A stretch of 64,000 bases of DNA from Aurantiochytrium sp. KH105 (taxonomy: Eukaryota; Sar; Bigyra; Thraustochytrida; Thraustochytriidae). The notes beneath the pieces are model-generated. The model was not told the DNA's origin. It saw nothing but the letters and a program-made list of their open reading frames with translations, and did not search any database. The stretch lies in NCBI GenBank assembly GCA_003116975.1, contig BGKB01000032.1, positions 372,001 to 436,000 on the forward strand, given 5' to 3'. Shown piece after piece: positions 28,618 to 38,615 of this stretch. The translations under genes and the position numbers were made by a program. Each line of letters begins with the position of its first letter. The stretch's first letter is position 1.

Positions 28618-31600
28618 ATGTCCACAGACTTGCCGGACGGAAGCGAGCCGCAACTGCCGTCGCCCGAAGAACCAACCAAAATCGCCATTGCGCTCGAGGC
28701 GTCCGAAGAATCGAAGGTAGATGCTGCTCGCATAGAGAGGAATGATGATTTTGAAGCCACAGACATTACTGTCGCGGAAGAAGGCAAAGCGGACGACACC
28801 GAGCTGGCCGCAGAGACTGCCGCGAACAAAGGAGTTCAAGAAGAGTACACATCAGAGGAAAAACCAGGCACTAATCCGCACGTGCCCGAGGAAACAATTC
28901 CTTCCGGCGAAACAGCAAATGATCAAAGCTCCCAAGCAACGTCCGCACTACCGCTGCCAGGCGAGAATGCAGCCAGTGCCGCAGAACCATCCATAATCTC
29001 CAAACAATCCTCGGAAGGAGGTTCGTTCGCGATCAGTGCCCAAACTTCCTTTGAAAACCTCAAGCTCATCGCGAGCCTCGTCCCGGCTCGAGTGATCCGA
29101 TATCATCTGGAGCACAAGGATGTATCTACGCTGCAAGCCTTTTCAGAGGAGTTCGAGGGCGCTGTTCTCTTTGCGGATATTTCCGGATTCTCGAGCTTGG
29201 CAGAAAAGCTTGCGAAAGATTTGAACTGCGCGGCAAACGCAGCAGAGAACCTCTCATCTTACATTGGTAAATCTCTCGAGAAAATGGTACACGAAGTGTG
29301 CTCCAAAGGCGGAGACGTAATCAAGTTCGCGGGTGATGCCATCTTGACTGTCTTTCCCGCAAGCAAATTTCGCGACCTGAACGATGCCACATTGTGCTGC
29401 ATTCAGGTCGCCATGAATCTCCTCCAGCTCGATCTCAAGGCAGGTGGAGTGCAGCTTTCCATACACTGCGGCGTGGGTGCTGGCAGCGTCGTGAGCTATC
29501 ACGTTGGCGGACGGTTTAATCGCTGGGAATATGTAATTACAGGAGATCCAATCGAACAAATTGGTTCTGCTGAACCGGAGGCGTCTGCAGGTGAGGTCGT
29601 TATCGCAAAGTCGGCGTACGAGCGCATCGCCTCGGAACTGATTGGCAAGGCCCTTCCGAGTGGAAATTTTCGCATTGACAAACTCAGAAGTCCTCTCGAG
29701 CCCGTTTCGCACCCGTTTGTGACATCGGAGCTGGAATGTCTACTTCAAGAGCCGACTCAGTTGCTTCGCATGGACGAGTGTTTACGAAGCTACGTTCCGC
29801 GCCCTGTTCTGCAGGCTATCGATGCCGGGCAGAGCTTGTGGTTCTCCGAGTTGCGGCTTTGTTCGACTTTATTTTGTCGCCTCAAGGGTCTCAAGTTCAA
29901 CAGTCGAGAGAACCTAGATCTCATTCATCGGGCGGTTCGCCTCGTCCAAAAGAACGTTTACGCTTACGAAGGAACTTTGTGCAGATTTATCGTCGACGAC
30001 AAGGGTGCAGGGCTGCTCCTTGCATTCGGTCTCCCTCCATTCATGCACGAGAACGACCCGGTGCGCGCAACGAGGTCAGCACTTGATATATGCGCAGCTC
30101 TCTCAGATCTTGTCAATGATGATGATGAAGCGTTGAGCGCGTCTATCGGCGTCACGAGTGGGCGCGTCTTTTGTGGGACAACGGGCGGTGGAGTTCGATG
30201 CGAATACACCTTGCACGGAACGCTCGTGAATCTCGCGGCGCGGTACATGGTTGCCGCCAAGACCGGCGTACTCTGTGGGCAAACCACATACCGCGAAGCG
30301 TGCGAAGCGATCGAATTTGGCGAGCCGGAAAAGCTCAAAGTCAAAGGTAAGGAAGAGGAAGTCCTCGTGTACCGTCCTATTGGCCCGAAGGCACAGCAAG
30401 GATTCGAAAATGCCAAGTCGCCTCTGTTGGGCAGAGCTGCGGAGATGAAAATCGTCTCTGAAGCTCTGCAGCGCATCTCGCAGCACAGCCTTCTCTCAGA
30501 GGTCGTCCTCTTCACGGGCGAGGCCGGTATCGGCAAGTCGAGACTCATGCAGGAAACGTATGCGGAGGCATTGAAGTTTGAGTGCGGCGTGATCGTGGGA
30601 AAAGGACAGGACACCGAGAGTGCTACCGCCTTTTATGTGTTTCGCAGTATTCTATCGCAACTGGTGAATCATTACTTTACCAAAGTTGTGTGGTATCGAT
30701 TCGAAGTTTGGCAGGAAATTGTACGCCAGAGTCTAGTGCAAGGTGTTGCATCCGCATTCTCAGAGAATTTTGCACAGTCACTGTACACCAAGTACCTGTC
30801 CAAGTCGTTTTTCGAGCGACTCGAGGAAGCATGTCGGCCGCAGGTCGACTCTTCCACGGGCGCAGTTGGTGGCCAGGCCTCCTCGCCCTCTTACAGTGCG
30901 GCAGGGGCCGGAAACACCAACATGCAGTCTGGGCACATGGGTGGGCCTCAGGCCCAGCGACACCGGGGCGTGAGCAGCAGCGTTGGAGACGATATTGGAG
31001 GCGACCATTCCACAGACTTCCTCAAGTATATGGGACTGATGGAAAACCCGATATCGAACGATTTCGGCGCGTCCCCAGAGCCTTCAAAGCGAATTATTCC
31101 TCCTTTGGAGTCTCTGCCTGACCATCTTCGACTCCACGTGGTTCGCGATATGATCCCGGTGGGCAAGGACAACCTCGAAGAAATGTATCCGCTTCTGAGC
31201 ATCCTGATTCCCAAGGTGGTTCAGGGTTCTGACACGGAGACGACGGCAAAGATGCGAAACGATATTCGAGCGGAGAACCGCATGCGGCTCATCAAAGAGA
31301 TCTTTACTAAGTGCGCCGCCGAGCTCGAGTCTCTTCATGAGCTGCAGCGCATCGTGGAGGCGCAGGCGGAGCGTCGGCTGAAGGCTCTGAGCCGCTTGGG
31401 CGTGAATATCGATCCTGTCCCTCGGCAAGACCACGTACACGGGTCTTCTCAGAACATGAGCTTTCGTGGAGCATCAACGAGCGGAAGCGAGGAAACTGGG
31501 TCGAGAGCCAAGCGCCGTGGCAAAAGCAAGGAATCCTCGAGTGGAGCGGAGGACGAACACTCGACAGCCTCGCTGGCCATGGTCGACGAGCACCAAGCGA

Positions 31601-34302
31601 GCCCTCTTCCAGAGGCCACATCGCCGGGATCAGCGGGCTCACGCCAGCAATCTTCGATCGTCGCGCATCGAAGCAGCTACCGGATGCGCATGGGGAATGG
31701 CCGAGAGTCCAGGCAGTCGCATCGCATTGTTCTCATGGTGGAAGACCTTCAGTTCGTTGATCCATTGTCGCTGCAGTTATTACAAGAAATCGCGATGGAG
31801 ACTAGGCCTTTGCTTGTCTTCTTTTCCCTTCGATTTCTCGCGCAGATTGAAGATAGCTTGCTCCTCGACGCCTATACACACATTGAAGTAGGCAGCCTAT
31901 CGCGCGAGGAGGTCAGAGAGGGCATGCGCAAATGGCTCGAGGTCAAAGATGTCCCAGATAAGGCGCTGAGCGCGGTGATGGTCAAGTCTCTGGGACACCC
32001 GCTCTTCTCCGAGGAGCTCACCAAGCTTATGGTCGCAGAAGGCATGATTCTCATCGACGGAGATACGGCGCGTCTGTCCAAAAAGGCGCAGGAAGGTACA
32101 ATTGGGCTTCCAGACACGGTTTCGGCGCTCATGACAAGCAAACTAGACCGCCTCAAGCCTTCTCAGCAGCTCGTTCTCAAGGTGGCTGCAGTCATTGGTA
32201 CCGAATTCCAAAGGAACGAACTCGCAGCACTGATGCCAAAGACGGGAAACGAGGTCGTGGAAGGCTCGCAAAAGCGCCGCAATGAAGATCACGACTCATT
32301 GTCCGATGACGTCTCTGCGCTCGTCGCTCAGAATTTGTTGATCCGCAATCCACACATGATGTACCATTATCGATTCACGAGCGCAATGTTGCGGGAGAGT
32401 GCATACAACCTTTTGCTGTACCAGAACCGGAAAGACCTGCACAAAAAACTCGCCGAGTATCAGGAAGCGCGCAACAAGGACTACCTGGAGCCAGTCTACT
32501 TTCTGCTAGCGACCAATTACTTTCTTGCAGAGGAATACGAGAAGGCGCTTCACTACTCAGAGCTAGCAGGGAAGAATGCCCTAGAAGCCCATGCCCTGCA
32601 GCAAGTCTTTGTCTGTTTCTCGCGACTCATTGAAATGGACCAGCGCGAGCCAGCCGTAACAGAAGGCATTCCCTTGTCTCGCAAAATTGGATGGAAGCGC
32701 AAGGTGGGAGAAGCCTTATTTTTTATGGGCAAACCAGTCGATGCGGAAGAGTATCTCTTGTCAGCTCTCGAGGATGCTAACTTGCAATCGAGCACACCGA
32801 CGACGCAAGGTTCCTCGTGCTTTGGCGGCGTAAGTCGAAGTTCGAAGCTTCACCTTGTCAAATTCACGCCAGGGTTTGCCGAAATGGAACGAGAAAAGAA
32901 TGTACAGCTCTTGCTTGAAGCCTCGGCTGCATACGAGCTTCTGGCAAAGATGAACTTTGACCGAACCTTGCCTTCGTCTCTCGAGTACCGTTTGAATGCC
33001 ATCGACACGGCCAAGACTGCGGAGAGCGCATTGCGAGAGACGCAGGGAAACGAAGATCTGCTCGAGATTGCAACAGGGCGCATTGCGCGCACCTCGGCAT
33101 ATGTCGCCGTGTTTTACGTGTGTATTGGAGCGCCAGGCATGCGTGACATGGCGCGCGAGCACATGCACCAAGCGCTGCTTCTCGCCGACACCTCGGACAA
33201 GGTAAAGGATCCCGGAACGCAGGCGCTGGTTCGCTTCAAGAGCGCCAAGTTTTCTACCATGATGGGCGAGATGAAGCAGGCGGGCGATCGCGTGCGCAAA
33301 GCGTTGTGGATGTGCAACTTTTTGAATCTGGAGCGCCTGCTGCTCGAAAGCCAGACGCTTTCGCTCTCGATTCAGCTCTTCACGGGCCAGGTTTCCAAGG
33401 CCAAGGCAACGCTCAAGGCGTCAGTGGTGAAAATGTCGCAGGCCGGGCCCAATTATGTCGTTCTTGCGCTCACCGCACGGACAGCGTGTCTGGTTGGCGA
33501 CTTTGAGCTCGCAGAGAGCTGTCTGGAGCGCATCGGACGTATGCCGCCCGGCAACTTCAACCTGAATCACCTTGAGGCGACTCGACAACTTATGAAATCT
33601 CCTGATCCAGAGGTGCACATTGCACTTGCGCTTCTTCTCGCGCGCAAGTATGGCACCCAGAACCTCGCTGTCAGCGCGGCCATGCGAGGCATTGAAGCTT
33701 TGCAGAGCGTCAACCTCAGTGACCTCAACATCACCATGTTCCACACCACGGCCTTTCTCATCACTGCGCTGGCAGAGGGTCTCGGTGGCACTCCGCTTTT
33801 GAAGAGTCGGAAGCGAATCTTGCACGGCAAGCATCAAGGTCGGTACACCCCTCACATGAGCCTATCGCAGATTATTCCATTTGAAGATCTCGAGATCACG
33901 GTTCCTGTGCGAACCATTCGAAAACAAGCAGGGAAGCACCTCAAGCATGTACTCGCAATCCTCAAGAGTTACGCCAAGGTATATTCGATTTGCCGCGCGC
34001 ATGCGACCTACTGCAACGGGGTCTACCAGAAGATATTGCGTGGCAAGTCGCGTTCGACGACGCTTAAAACCTTTTTACAAGCTGCCAGAGAGGCGCAGGA
34101 GACCGAGTCCCACTACGTTCTGGGCCTCGCTCTGCTCGAGGCAGGCCTGATTGACAAGCAATATCTCGAGGGCGCACGCGCCGCATTCTTGGTTTGCGCC
34201 GGTATAAAAAAAGACGACAAGGCAGGTTTCACACCTGAACAGCTCAAGGAAGCGCCCTATGAGCTTCGACTGATGAATGAGGATGTTCTGGCCAACGAAT
34301 AA
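28618..34302 (+). CDS. ADCY10: Soluble adenylyl cyclase (ADCY10 type)
   Basis: Single exon; the first ATG (28618, context AAAAAATG) gives 1894 residues. The acidic N-terminal 140 residues are disordered. Catalytic domain C1 has both metal aspartates: D187 in LFADISGF and D240 in KFAGDAIL, spaced as in animal sAC. C2 (about 400-590) keeps the transition-state Asn and Arg in GTLVNLAARYM. Then comes a P-loop NTPase module with GEAGIGKS (about 634) and a Walker B strand IVLMVEDLQF (about 1037), with a long Ser/Gly-rich insert between, and a C-terminal helical TPR-like region of about 750 residues. This is the order of mammalian ADCY10, which makes cAMP in response to bicarbonate and calcium and acts in cytosol and flagella. 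Whether bicarbonate regulates this protein cannot be told from the sequence. Confidence 0.95.
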   Translation: MSTDLPDGSEPQLPSPEEPTKIAIALEASEESKVDAARIERNDDFEATDITVAEEGKADDTELAAETAANKGVQEEYTSEEKPGTNPHVPEETIPSGETANDQSSQATSALPLPGENAASAAEPSIISKQSSEGGSFAISAQTSFENLKLIASLVPARVIRYHLEHKDVSTLQAFSEEFEGAVLFADISGFSSLAEKLAKDLNCAANAAENLSSYIGKSLEKMVHEVCSKGGDVIKFAGDAILTVFPASKFRDLNDATLCCIQVAMNLLQLDLKAGGVQLSIHCGVGAGSVVSYHVGGRFNRWEYVITGDPIEQIGSAEPEASAGEVVIAKSAYERIASELIGKALPSGNFRIDKLRSPLEPVSHPFVTSELECLLQEPTQLLRMDECLRSYVPRPVLQAIDAGQSLWFSELRLCSTLFCRLKGLKFNSRENLDLIHRAVRLVQKNVYAYEGTLCRFIVDDKGAGLLLAFGLPPFMHENDPVRATRSALDICAALSDLVNDDDEALSASIGVTSGRVFCGTTGGGVRCEYTLHGTLVNLAARYMVAAKTGVLCGQTTYREACEAIEFGEPEKLKVKGKEEEVLVYRPIGPKAQQGFENAKSPLLGRAAEMKIVSEALQRISQHSLLSEVVLFTGEAGIGKSRLMQETYAEALKFECGVIVGKGQDTESATAFYVFRSILSQLVNHYFTKVVWYRFEVWQEIVRQSLVQGVASAFSENFAQSLYTKYLSKSFFERLEEACRPQVDSSTGAVGGQASSPSYSAAGAGNTNMQSGHMGGPQAQRHRGVSSSVGDDIGGDHSTDFLKYMGLMENPISNDFGASPEPSKRIIPPLESLPDHLRLHVVRDMIPVGKDNLEEMYPLLSILIPKVVQGSDTETTAKMRNDIRAENRMRLIKEIFTKCAAELESLHELQRIVEAQAERRLKALSRLGVNIDPVPRQDHVHGSSQNMSFRGASTSGSEETGSRAKRRGKSKESSSGAEDEHSTASLAMVDEHQASPLPEATSPGSAGSRQQSSIVAHRSSYRMRMGNGRESRQSHRIVLMVEDLQFVDPLSLQLLQEIAMETRPLLVFFSLRFLAQIEDSLLLDAYTHIEVGSLSREEVREGMRKWLEVKDVPDKALSAVMVKSLGHPLFSEELTKLMVAEGMILIDGDTARLSKKAQEGTIGLPDTVSALMTSKLDRLKPSQQLVLKVAAVIGTEFQRNELAALMPKTGNEVVEGSQKRRNEDHDSLSDDVSALVAQNLLIRNPHMMYHYRFTSAMLRESAYNLLLYQNRKDLHKKLAEYQEARNKDYLEPVYFLLATNYFLAEEYEKALHYSELAGKNALEAHALQQVFVCFSRLIEMDQREPAVTEGIPLSRKIGWKRKVGEALFFMGKPVDAEEYLLSALEDANLQSSTPTTQGSSCFGGVSRSSKLHLVKFTPGFAEMEREKNVQLLLEASAAYELLAKMNFDRTLPSSLEYRLNAIDTAKTAESALRETQGNEDLLEIATGRIARTSAYVAVFYVCIGAPGMRDMAREHMHQALLLADTSDKVKDPGTQALVRFKSAKFSTMMGEMKQAGDRVRKALWMCNFLNLERLLLESQTLSLSIQLFTGQVSKAKATLKASVVKMSQAGPNYVVLALTARTACLVGDFELAESCLERIGRMPPGNFNLNHLEATRQLMKSPDPEVHIALALLLARKYGTQNLAVSAAMRGIEALQSVNLSDLNITMFHTTAFLITALAEGLGGTPLLKSRKRILHGKHQGRYTPHMSLSQIIPFEDLEITVPVRTIRKQAGKHLKHVLAILKSYAKVYSICRAHATYCNGVYQKILRGKSRSTTLKTFLQAAREAQETESHYVLGLALLEAGLIDKQYLEGARAAFLVCAGIKKDDKAGFTPEQLKEAPYELRLMNEDVLANE

Positions 34303-34687
34303 TGACCTCCTTTTACAAAGATTAATATCAGAGTGGACTCTCTTTCTTATCTTTCTTTTCTTCTCCTTTCGATTTTTCTCGTTGCGACTGCATGAATGGA
34401 TCACATTTGGGATATTGTCTCTCATGCATACTCTACTCTTGGTTGATTTGGAACACCAGAGGGTAATGATGCTTCGGATCCGCATCTTACATTGCAAACA
34501 AACCAGCCCCAGTCGAAAAGGTAGGTGTGTTCACCTTGCTCCCTTGTATTGTACAGAATACTGGGCGGAGTTTTTTAAACGATAGGCAGCCCGCATTTGC
34601 TTGCCTGAGAGTTTGCGGCCTTGTACATTATTTTCTTCTTTGGAAAAAAGACAATGTCTGCTTGGCAAAGCTCGGCGAAGGCTTGCC
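34303..34687. other. Convergent 3' region
   Basis: Spacer of 385 bases between the converging cyclase and NTA1 genes. T-rich, with no gene visible; probably both 3' UTRs. Confidence 0.6.
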
Positions 34688-35911
34688 TCATGGAGACAAG
34701 AGCTTGACCTCAGAAGCCACAATGCCTTCCTCGGCGGTGTCAAGCGCGCCGAGAAGCGCCGGGCGGTGGAAGTCGATAATACAGCTTGAGCCGCAGAATG
34801 TAACATCTCCCTGGGCATCCTCTCTGAAGAGACTTGCAGGCTCTTTGCCGACGCGATCAGCTGCAATAAAGACTGTGTCGTGGCCGAGAAGCGGTGAAAG
34901 ACGCGCAAACCAGTAGTTGATGGTGTCGGGTCCGTTCGGAGCGGGCGCGTCAATGTCGTCAGGGTGCCGATTGCACCATGCAGAGGCAAAGGCTACGATT
35001 CGGCTTGCTTGCGCTTTATGGAAATGAGCGAATTCATAGGCCTGCCACTTGGACTTAAATTCCCAGGGGTTGATGTCCATGCAGATGCCGAGGCCAACCT
35101 TTGTGCCGCCAGCAAGCCAATCGCAATCGACACTCTTAAAACCGCTTCCTTCCGTCGCCCAGGTTTTGTCTGTTATGCTGTCGAGTGAATGAGCAAGCAA
35201 GCGTGACAGATGAACGAATGAATGAGCGAACGAATCATGGATCAGTGAGTCAGTGAGTCAGTGAGTGAGACAGTGGAAGAACACGACGGTGTTGTAGCAT
35301 TGAATCGAACTATTCCCCCCCCTCTGGCAAACGTACTATAAAAAGTGCTTGTCGTATACAGCGTGAAGAGCACCAGCTGGACTCACAAGCATGACAGAAT
35401 TAAATAAATTACCCGAGACTTCGTCTCGACGTGGGAATCCGACGCAGACCCCGCATCCATAGGCGGCGGCCACACGACAACACCAATCAAATGTTGGACC
35501 TTGACCTGCGACTTCGGCCAGATCAGCAACTTGATCCTTTGTACGAAATTGGTAGCCCGTGAATGCCATCTCGGGCAAGACGAGGAGGTCCATTTTGGCT
35601 TGCTTGGAACCTTGTTGCTGCTGAGCCCATTCAGATAGAATCGCATCGGCTTTGGCCATGCTTGCCTTGATGTCACCATGGACTGGGCCGAGCTGAAGAG
35701 CCGCGAGGATCGCCGTTGCCGCTTTCTTCGGGGGGCCCGGTGGTGCCACGATGCCTGCTTCTGAGGCTACCAGATTTGCTGCAGTGCTTGCAGTTGCGCT
35801 CGCCGCTGCTGCTGGTGCCGCAGCTGCAGCTGCAGCTGCTGTTGCAGCTGCTGTTGCAGCAGCAGGAGCAGCAGGAGGAGCAGCGGTGTCTCTGGGGTCC
35901 GGGTCGCTCAT
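34688..35911 (-). CDS. NTA1: Protein N-terminal amidase (nitrilase family)
   Basis: Two exons, 35911-35337 and 35177-34688, joined by a GTACGT...CAG intron of 159 bases give 354 residues. The carbon-nitrogen hydrolase triad is visible: E113 in LLVLPEMAFTGYQF, K188 in YDKHFL just before the splice site, and C224 in VGLGICMDINPWEF. The GICMDINP block is characteristic of Nta1, which deamidates N-terminal Asn and Gln so that proteins enter the N-degron pathway. The splice joins YDKHFL to YITDKTWATEG, as in the family. The first 50 residues are almost pure Ala/Pro/Thr, an unusual extension that could include a targeting signal. The intron carries a (GTGAGTCA)n repeat and a short sequence shared with the AT-rich region near 61 kb. 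Confidence 0.93.
35230..35275. repeat. GAGTCAGT repeat in NTA1 intron
   Basis: Tandem GTGAGTCA-type units next to GAACGAAT/GAATGAGC tetramer runs inside the NTA1 intron. Confidence 0.8.
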
Positions 35912-36351
35912 GTTATTTTTGTTTATTGCGTTCGATTGCGTTCGTTTCGCTTCAAGATCTGGTCAATATCGCGCCTCAGGCCACTGCTGCAGCGCGTGTG
36001 CGACGAGTTGCGCGAAGCGCTTGTCTCGTCTCTCCTCAAGAATGAGATAGGCCTGCCGACTGACCTCACAGTCAGTCCTTTCGATCTATACCTTTGAGCT
36101 TTTTTCCTCTTTTTGCACTCCCTGTAAGGCTCGCTCGCGTGCGAGTGCGCCGAACGGGAGCCGTTGACGAGCCCATGATCATCAGAGCCATGGAATGTCT
36201 TGCTACGCCATGGGCATTCATGTCAGGAACGTGGAGCTTCTGGTGGCCGACGTGAGAAGGCGACGCGACGTAGAGACCTGCTACCCGTGGAATCGGGCCG
36301 CAAAGAAAGTCTCAATCAGCTTATCATAGTTGCAGGGACATCGCGAGCAAG
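35912..36351. promoter_or_regulatory. Divergent promoter NTA1 / BBIP1
   Basis: 440 bases between divergent start codons. It is likely to hold both promoters. No motif stands out. Confidence 0.4.
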
Positions 36352-36594
36352 ATGGAACCCGAAACAAACCAAGAAAATGACACGGAACGCGCAAGGGATG
36401 GTGGCGCGCCGGCGGCACTTCAAGAGGTCCTCCCGAAAACAGGTCTCGTGTTTTCAGAGCGCGGAAATTTAAGTGAGATTATGTGCAAGCCAAAAATTCT
36501 TCCTCTCAAGTCTGCTACTCTGCTGCGCATGGAAGACCTCGACCAAAAGGCCCGGGAATTAGCTCAGATGCAGGCCAAGGGGGCGATGTCGTGA
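36352..36594 (+). CDS. BBIP1: BBSome-interacting protein 1 (BBIP10/BBS18)
   Basis: A single-exon gene of only 80 residues. The middle carries the family core: LQEVLPKTGLVFSE, then IMCKPKILPLKS and a TLLRMEDLDQKA helix. This corresponds closely to EVLPKxGxLF...CKPKLLPLKS in animal BBIP1, and the length is also right (animal protein about 90 residues). BBIP1 is the smallest BBSome subunit, needed to assemble the coat that moves membrane proteins in cilia. It fits the flagellar genes nearby. The 30-residue N-terminus is acidic and variable in the family. The match is short but highly specific. Confidence 0.88.
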   Translation: MEPETNQENDTERARDGGAPAALQEVLPKTGLVFSERGNLSEIMCKPKILPLKSATLLRMEDLDQKARELAQMQAKGAMS

Positions 36595-37022
36595 ATAAAG
36601 GAATGAACAGAGGAGTGACTGAATGACTGAATGTAAGAATTGCCGTATCGCCAACGCAAACTTGATCACCTTTCTGCAATTCCCGGAAGAAGAAAGAAAT
36701 AGAAGAGAAAGTCAAAAGGACAGCGTTCAGATTTGCAGAGTGCATGCATGCCGTAAAAATAAATCTCGTGAACATGTAGACTATGCACTTCTTCATGGTT
36801 GCATTTATTGACTGCCGCGTCGAGTGGGGTTGCTGTTGAAAAATTAAGTTTGCTTTCTTACTTTTTTTGGCATTTTGTGTTGCCTGAGATTTTTCATTTC
36901 ATTGTGGTGCCCCTCGGCGTGGGGTCCATTCCCATGGCAAGATGCTGAGATTATGCTGACAATGCGTGCGGTGAGGAGACCGATTACACAAGAAGACAAA
37001 GATTTTTTTTATTAAAGCACGT
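36595..37022. other. Convergent 3' region
   Basis: 428 AT-richer bases between two converging genes; probably 3' UTRs. No gene seen. Confidence 0.6.
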
Positions 37023-38063
37023 CTAGATCGACTTGAGAGCGGGATCCTTGGTAAGAAGGACACGTGTGATCGCCGTGCCATCCTCACGCGCGTAGAGGCG
37101 GATAGGAAATGGCTCCGAGGTGGAGGTGACTGAGAATTCACGCGGGAGCATGTTCCAGTGGGGGTTGGCGTCGACCTCGAGATCCAAGATGCACCCAAGA
37201 TCTTTTCCGAATGGGCCGATTGTGGAGCTACAGCACTCGCAGTAAAATGCACCCTGGCCCTTCTTCGCATTAGCCTCGAGGTACTTGGGACAGCAAAGCC
37301 ATTTCTTCGACTTGATGTGCTTGTGCGGAATGAGTGGCCCGGCCTTGTTTCGTGGGCATTCTGTAAAGCTCGAAGAGGGCAGCGAGGGCGCGCCCACCCA
37401 AAGACTATTGTCATTGATGTTGGGGCCGAGGGTCTCGACATACAAATAGTAGACCCCTGGCGACGTAATGTCGAAAAGGTATTCTACATAGGCCATGCTG
37501 CAGACTTTATTCGCCTTGCCGCCGCCTTTGTCGGGGCAAATAACAGTTTTGCCCTTGACCTCGAGGGGGCGCAGCATCACATTATAGTCGGTCGCAGCAG
37601 CCGGCTTGTCAAGCGCGAGTTTGCGGGATGTTGCTTTGGCCAAATCTTCCTGAAACTCTTCGGGAGATGGCCCTGCAGGAGCAGCGCGTTTGCGACGCTT
37701 TGGTGCAACAACTTCCTCAGCAGAAGCCGTGCCTTCGGAGTCTAACTCGTCGTAGGCGTCGCCTGCCGCAACGGACCCCTGAAGCATGGGGCCCGAGCTC
37801 TTGGTTCCGCTGCCGCCGCTGCTTGTCAAAAAGGCAAAGACAAAGATGACGAGAACGGCAAGAGCCACCTGCGCTCGTCGCTTATCCTCAAGCAGCCAAA
37901 TATGCCATTTCTGCAATTGCAACTTGAGATTGAACTTTTTTGACGACGACGAGGAGGAGGAGGAACTCCCGCTCTTTGACCTTGAAGAGTGCTTGCTCTT
38001 CGAGCTCGATCCAGAACTCTTGCCGTCCTTCGACCTCCTGGTCTTTTTCGTGGCGACGCCCAT
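37023..38063 (-). CDS. Type II membrane protein with lumenal beta-sandwich domain
   Basis: Single exon; the ATG at 38063 gives 346 residues (the frame extends three codons upstream only to a GTG). A basic, Ser-rich cytosolic tail with a run of nine serines precedes one membrane helix at about 62-80 (VALAVLVIFVFAFL). A disordered linker follows, then a C-terminal domain with FDITSPGVYYLYVETLGP, SLWVG and a final ARED-G-AITRVLLTKD. This strand pattern is like galactose-binding or CBM-type beta-sandwich domains, in which the REDGxxIDxIxLT motif is common. An insert holds seven clustered cysteines (KKWLCCPKYL, then FYCECCSSTIG and DLGC), perhaps disulfide-bonded or metal-binding. Topology suggests the Golgi, plasma membrane or cell surface. 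Ligand unknown. Confidence 0.7.
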   Translation of the reverse strand: MGVATKKTRRSKDGKSSGSSSKSKHSSRSKSGSSSSSSSSSKKFNLKLQLQKWHIWLLEDKRRAQVALAVLVIFVFAFLTSSGGSGTKSSGPMLQGSVAAGDAYDELDSEGTASAEEVVAPKRRKRAAPAGPSPEEFQEDLAKATSRKLALDKPAAATDYNVMLRPLEVKGKTVICPDKGGGKANKVCSMAYVEYLFDITSPGVYYLYVETLGPNINDNSLWVGAPSLPSSSFTECPRNKAGPLIPHKHIKSKKWLCCPKYLEANAKKGQGAFYCECCSSTIGPFGKDLGCILDLEVDANPHWNMLPREFSVTSTSEPFPIRLYAREDGTAITRVLLTKDPALKSI

Positions 38064-38615
38064 CGGCTCCACCTCGCTTTGTAGCTAGATTAGCTTAGGT
38101 TAGCTGTCTGCCTCGTGCTCGAAAGACGCGCCAAAGCCCGTGTGTTGAGCTGCCCCCGCGCCGAGCGGACGCGCCTCCGCGTTCGGCCGAGCGGCCCTGG
38201 CCCTAGCGTTTTTCAGGAGCGGCGCGCGCGGACGCGGAGCAGGGTTCGTTTGTGACTGCGGCATGTGAAGAAGCAGCAACAACAATAACAACCAACTGCA
38301 ACACTGGCAGGGACAGCAGCAGCAGCAGCAGCAGACTCGAAAGAGGCGAGGCGAGGCGAGGCGAGGCGAGGCGAGGAGAGAACGAGGAGATACGAGCCGC
38401 CCGAAGCAGCCCCAGAGACGCGCGGCTCCGGACCGCACAGCAGGACACGCCAGGCCGAGCAAGGCAACAGGAGCCAGCGAGCGGAGTCAGGCGGGTCCGG
38501 GTGCGCAGGAAGCAGAAGAGACAAGAGAAGAAGAGTGCAAAGGAGAGGATAAGAAAGGAAGAAAGGATAGACAAAAAGAGCCCCTCGCCCGCCAGCGAGC
38601 GTCCCAAGCATATAA
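38064..38615. promoter_or_regulatory. Divergent promoter region upstream of ARV1
   Basis: 552 bases between divergent starts. It contains a CAG run at about 38309-38332 and a (GGCGA)n block right after it. TATAA abuts the ARV1 ATG (38611), too close to serve as its TATA box. Confidence 0.4.
38345..38375. repeat. (GGCGA)n pentanucleotide repeat
   Basis: Five to six tandem GGCGA units about 245 bases upstream of the ARV1 start, the same unit and orientation as upstream of the cyclase gene at 28.2 kb. Confidence 0.95.

Noticed and set aside
28618..34302. Bacterial-type transcription activator with cyclase domains (LuxR/AAA type)
   Set aside because: The two cyclase domains, both metal aspartates, the NTPase module and the long TPR tail match ADCY10, and there is no DNA-binding tail.
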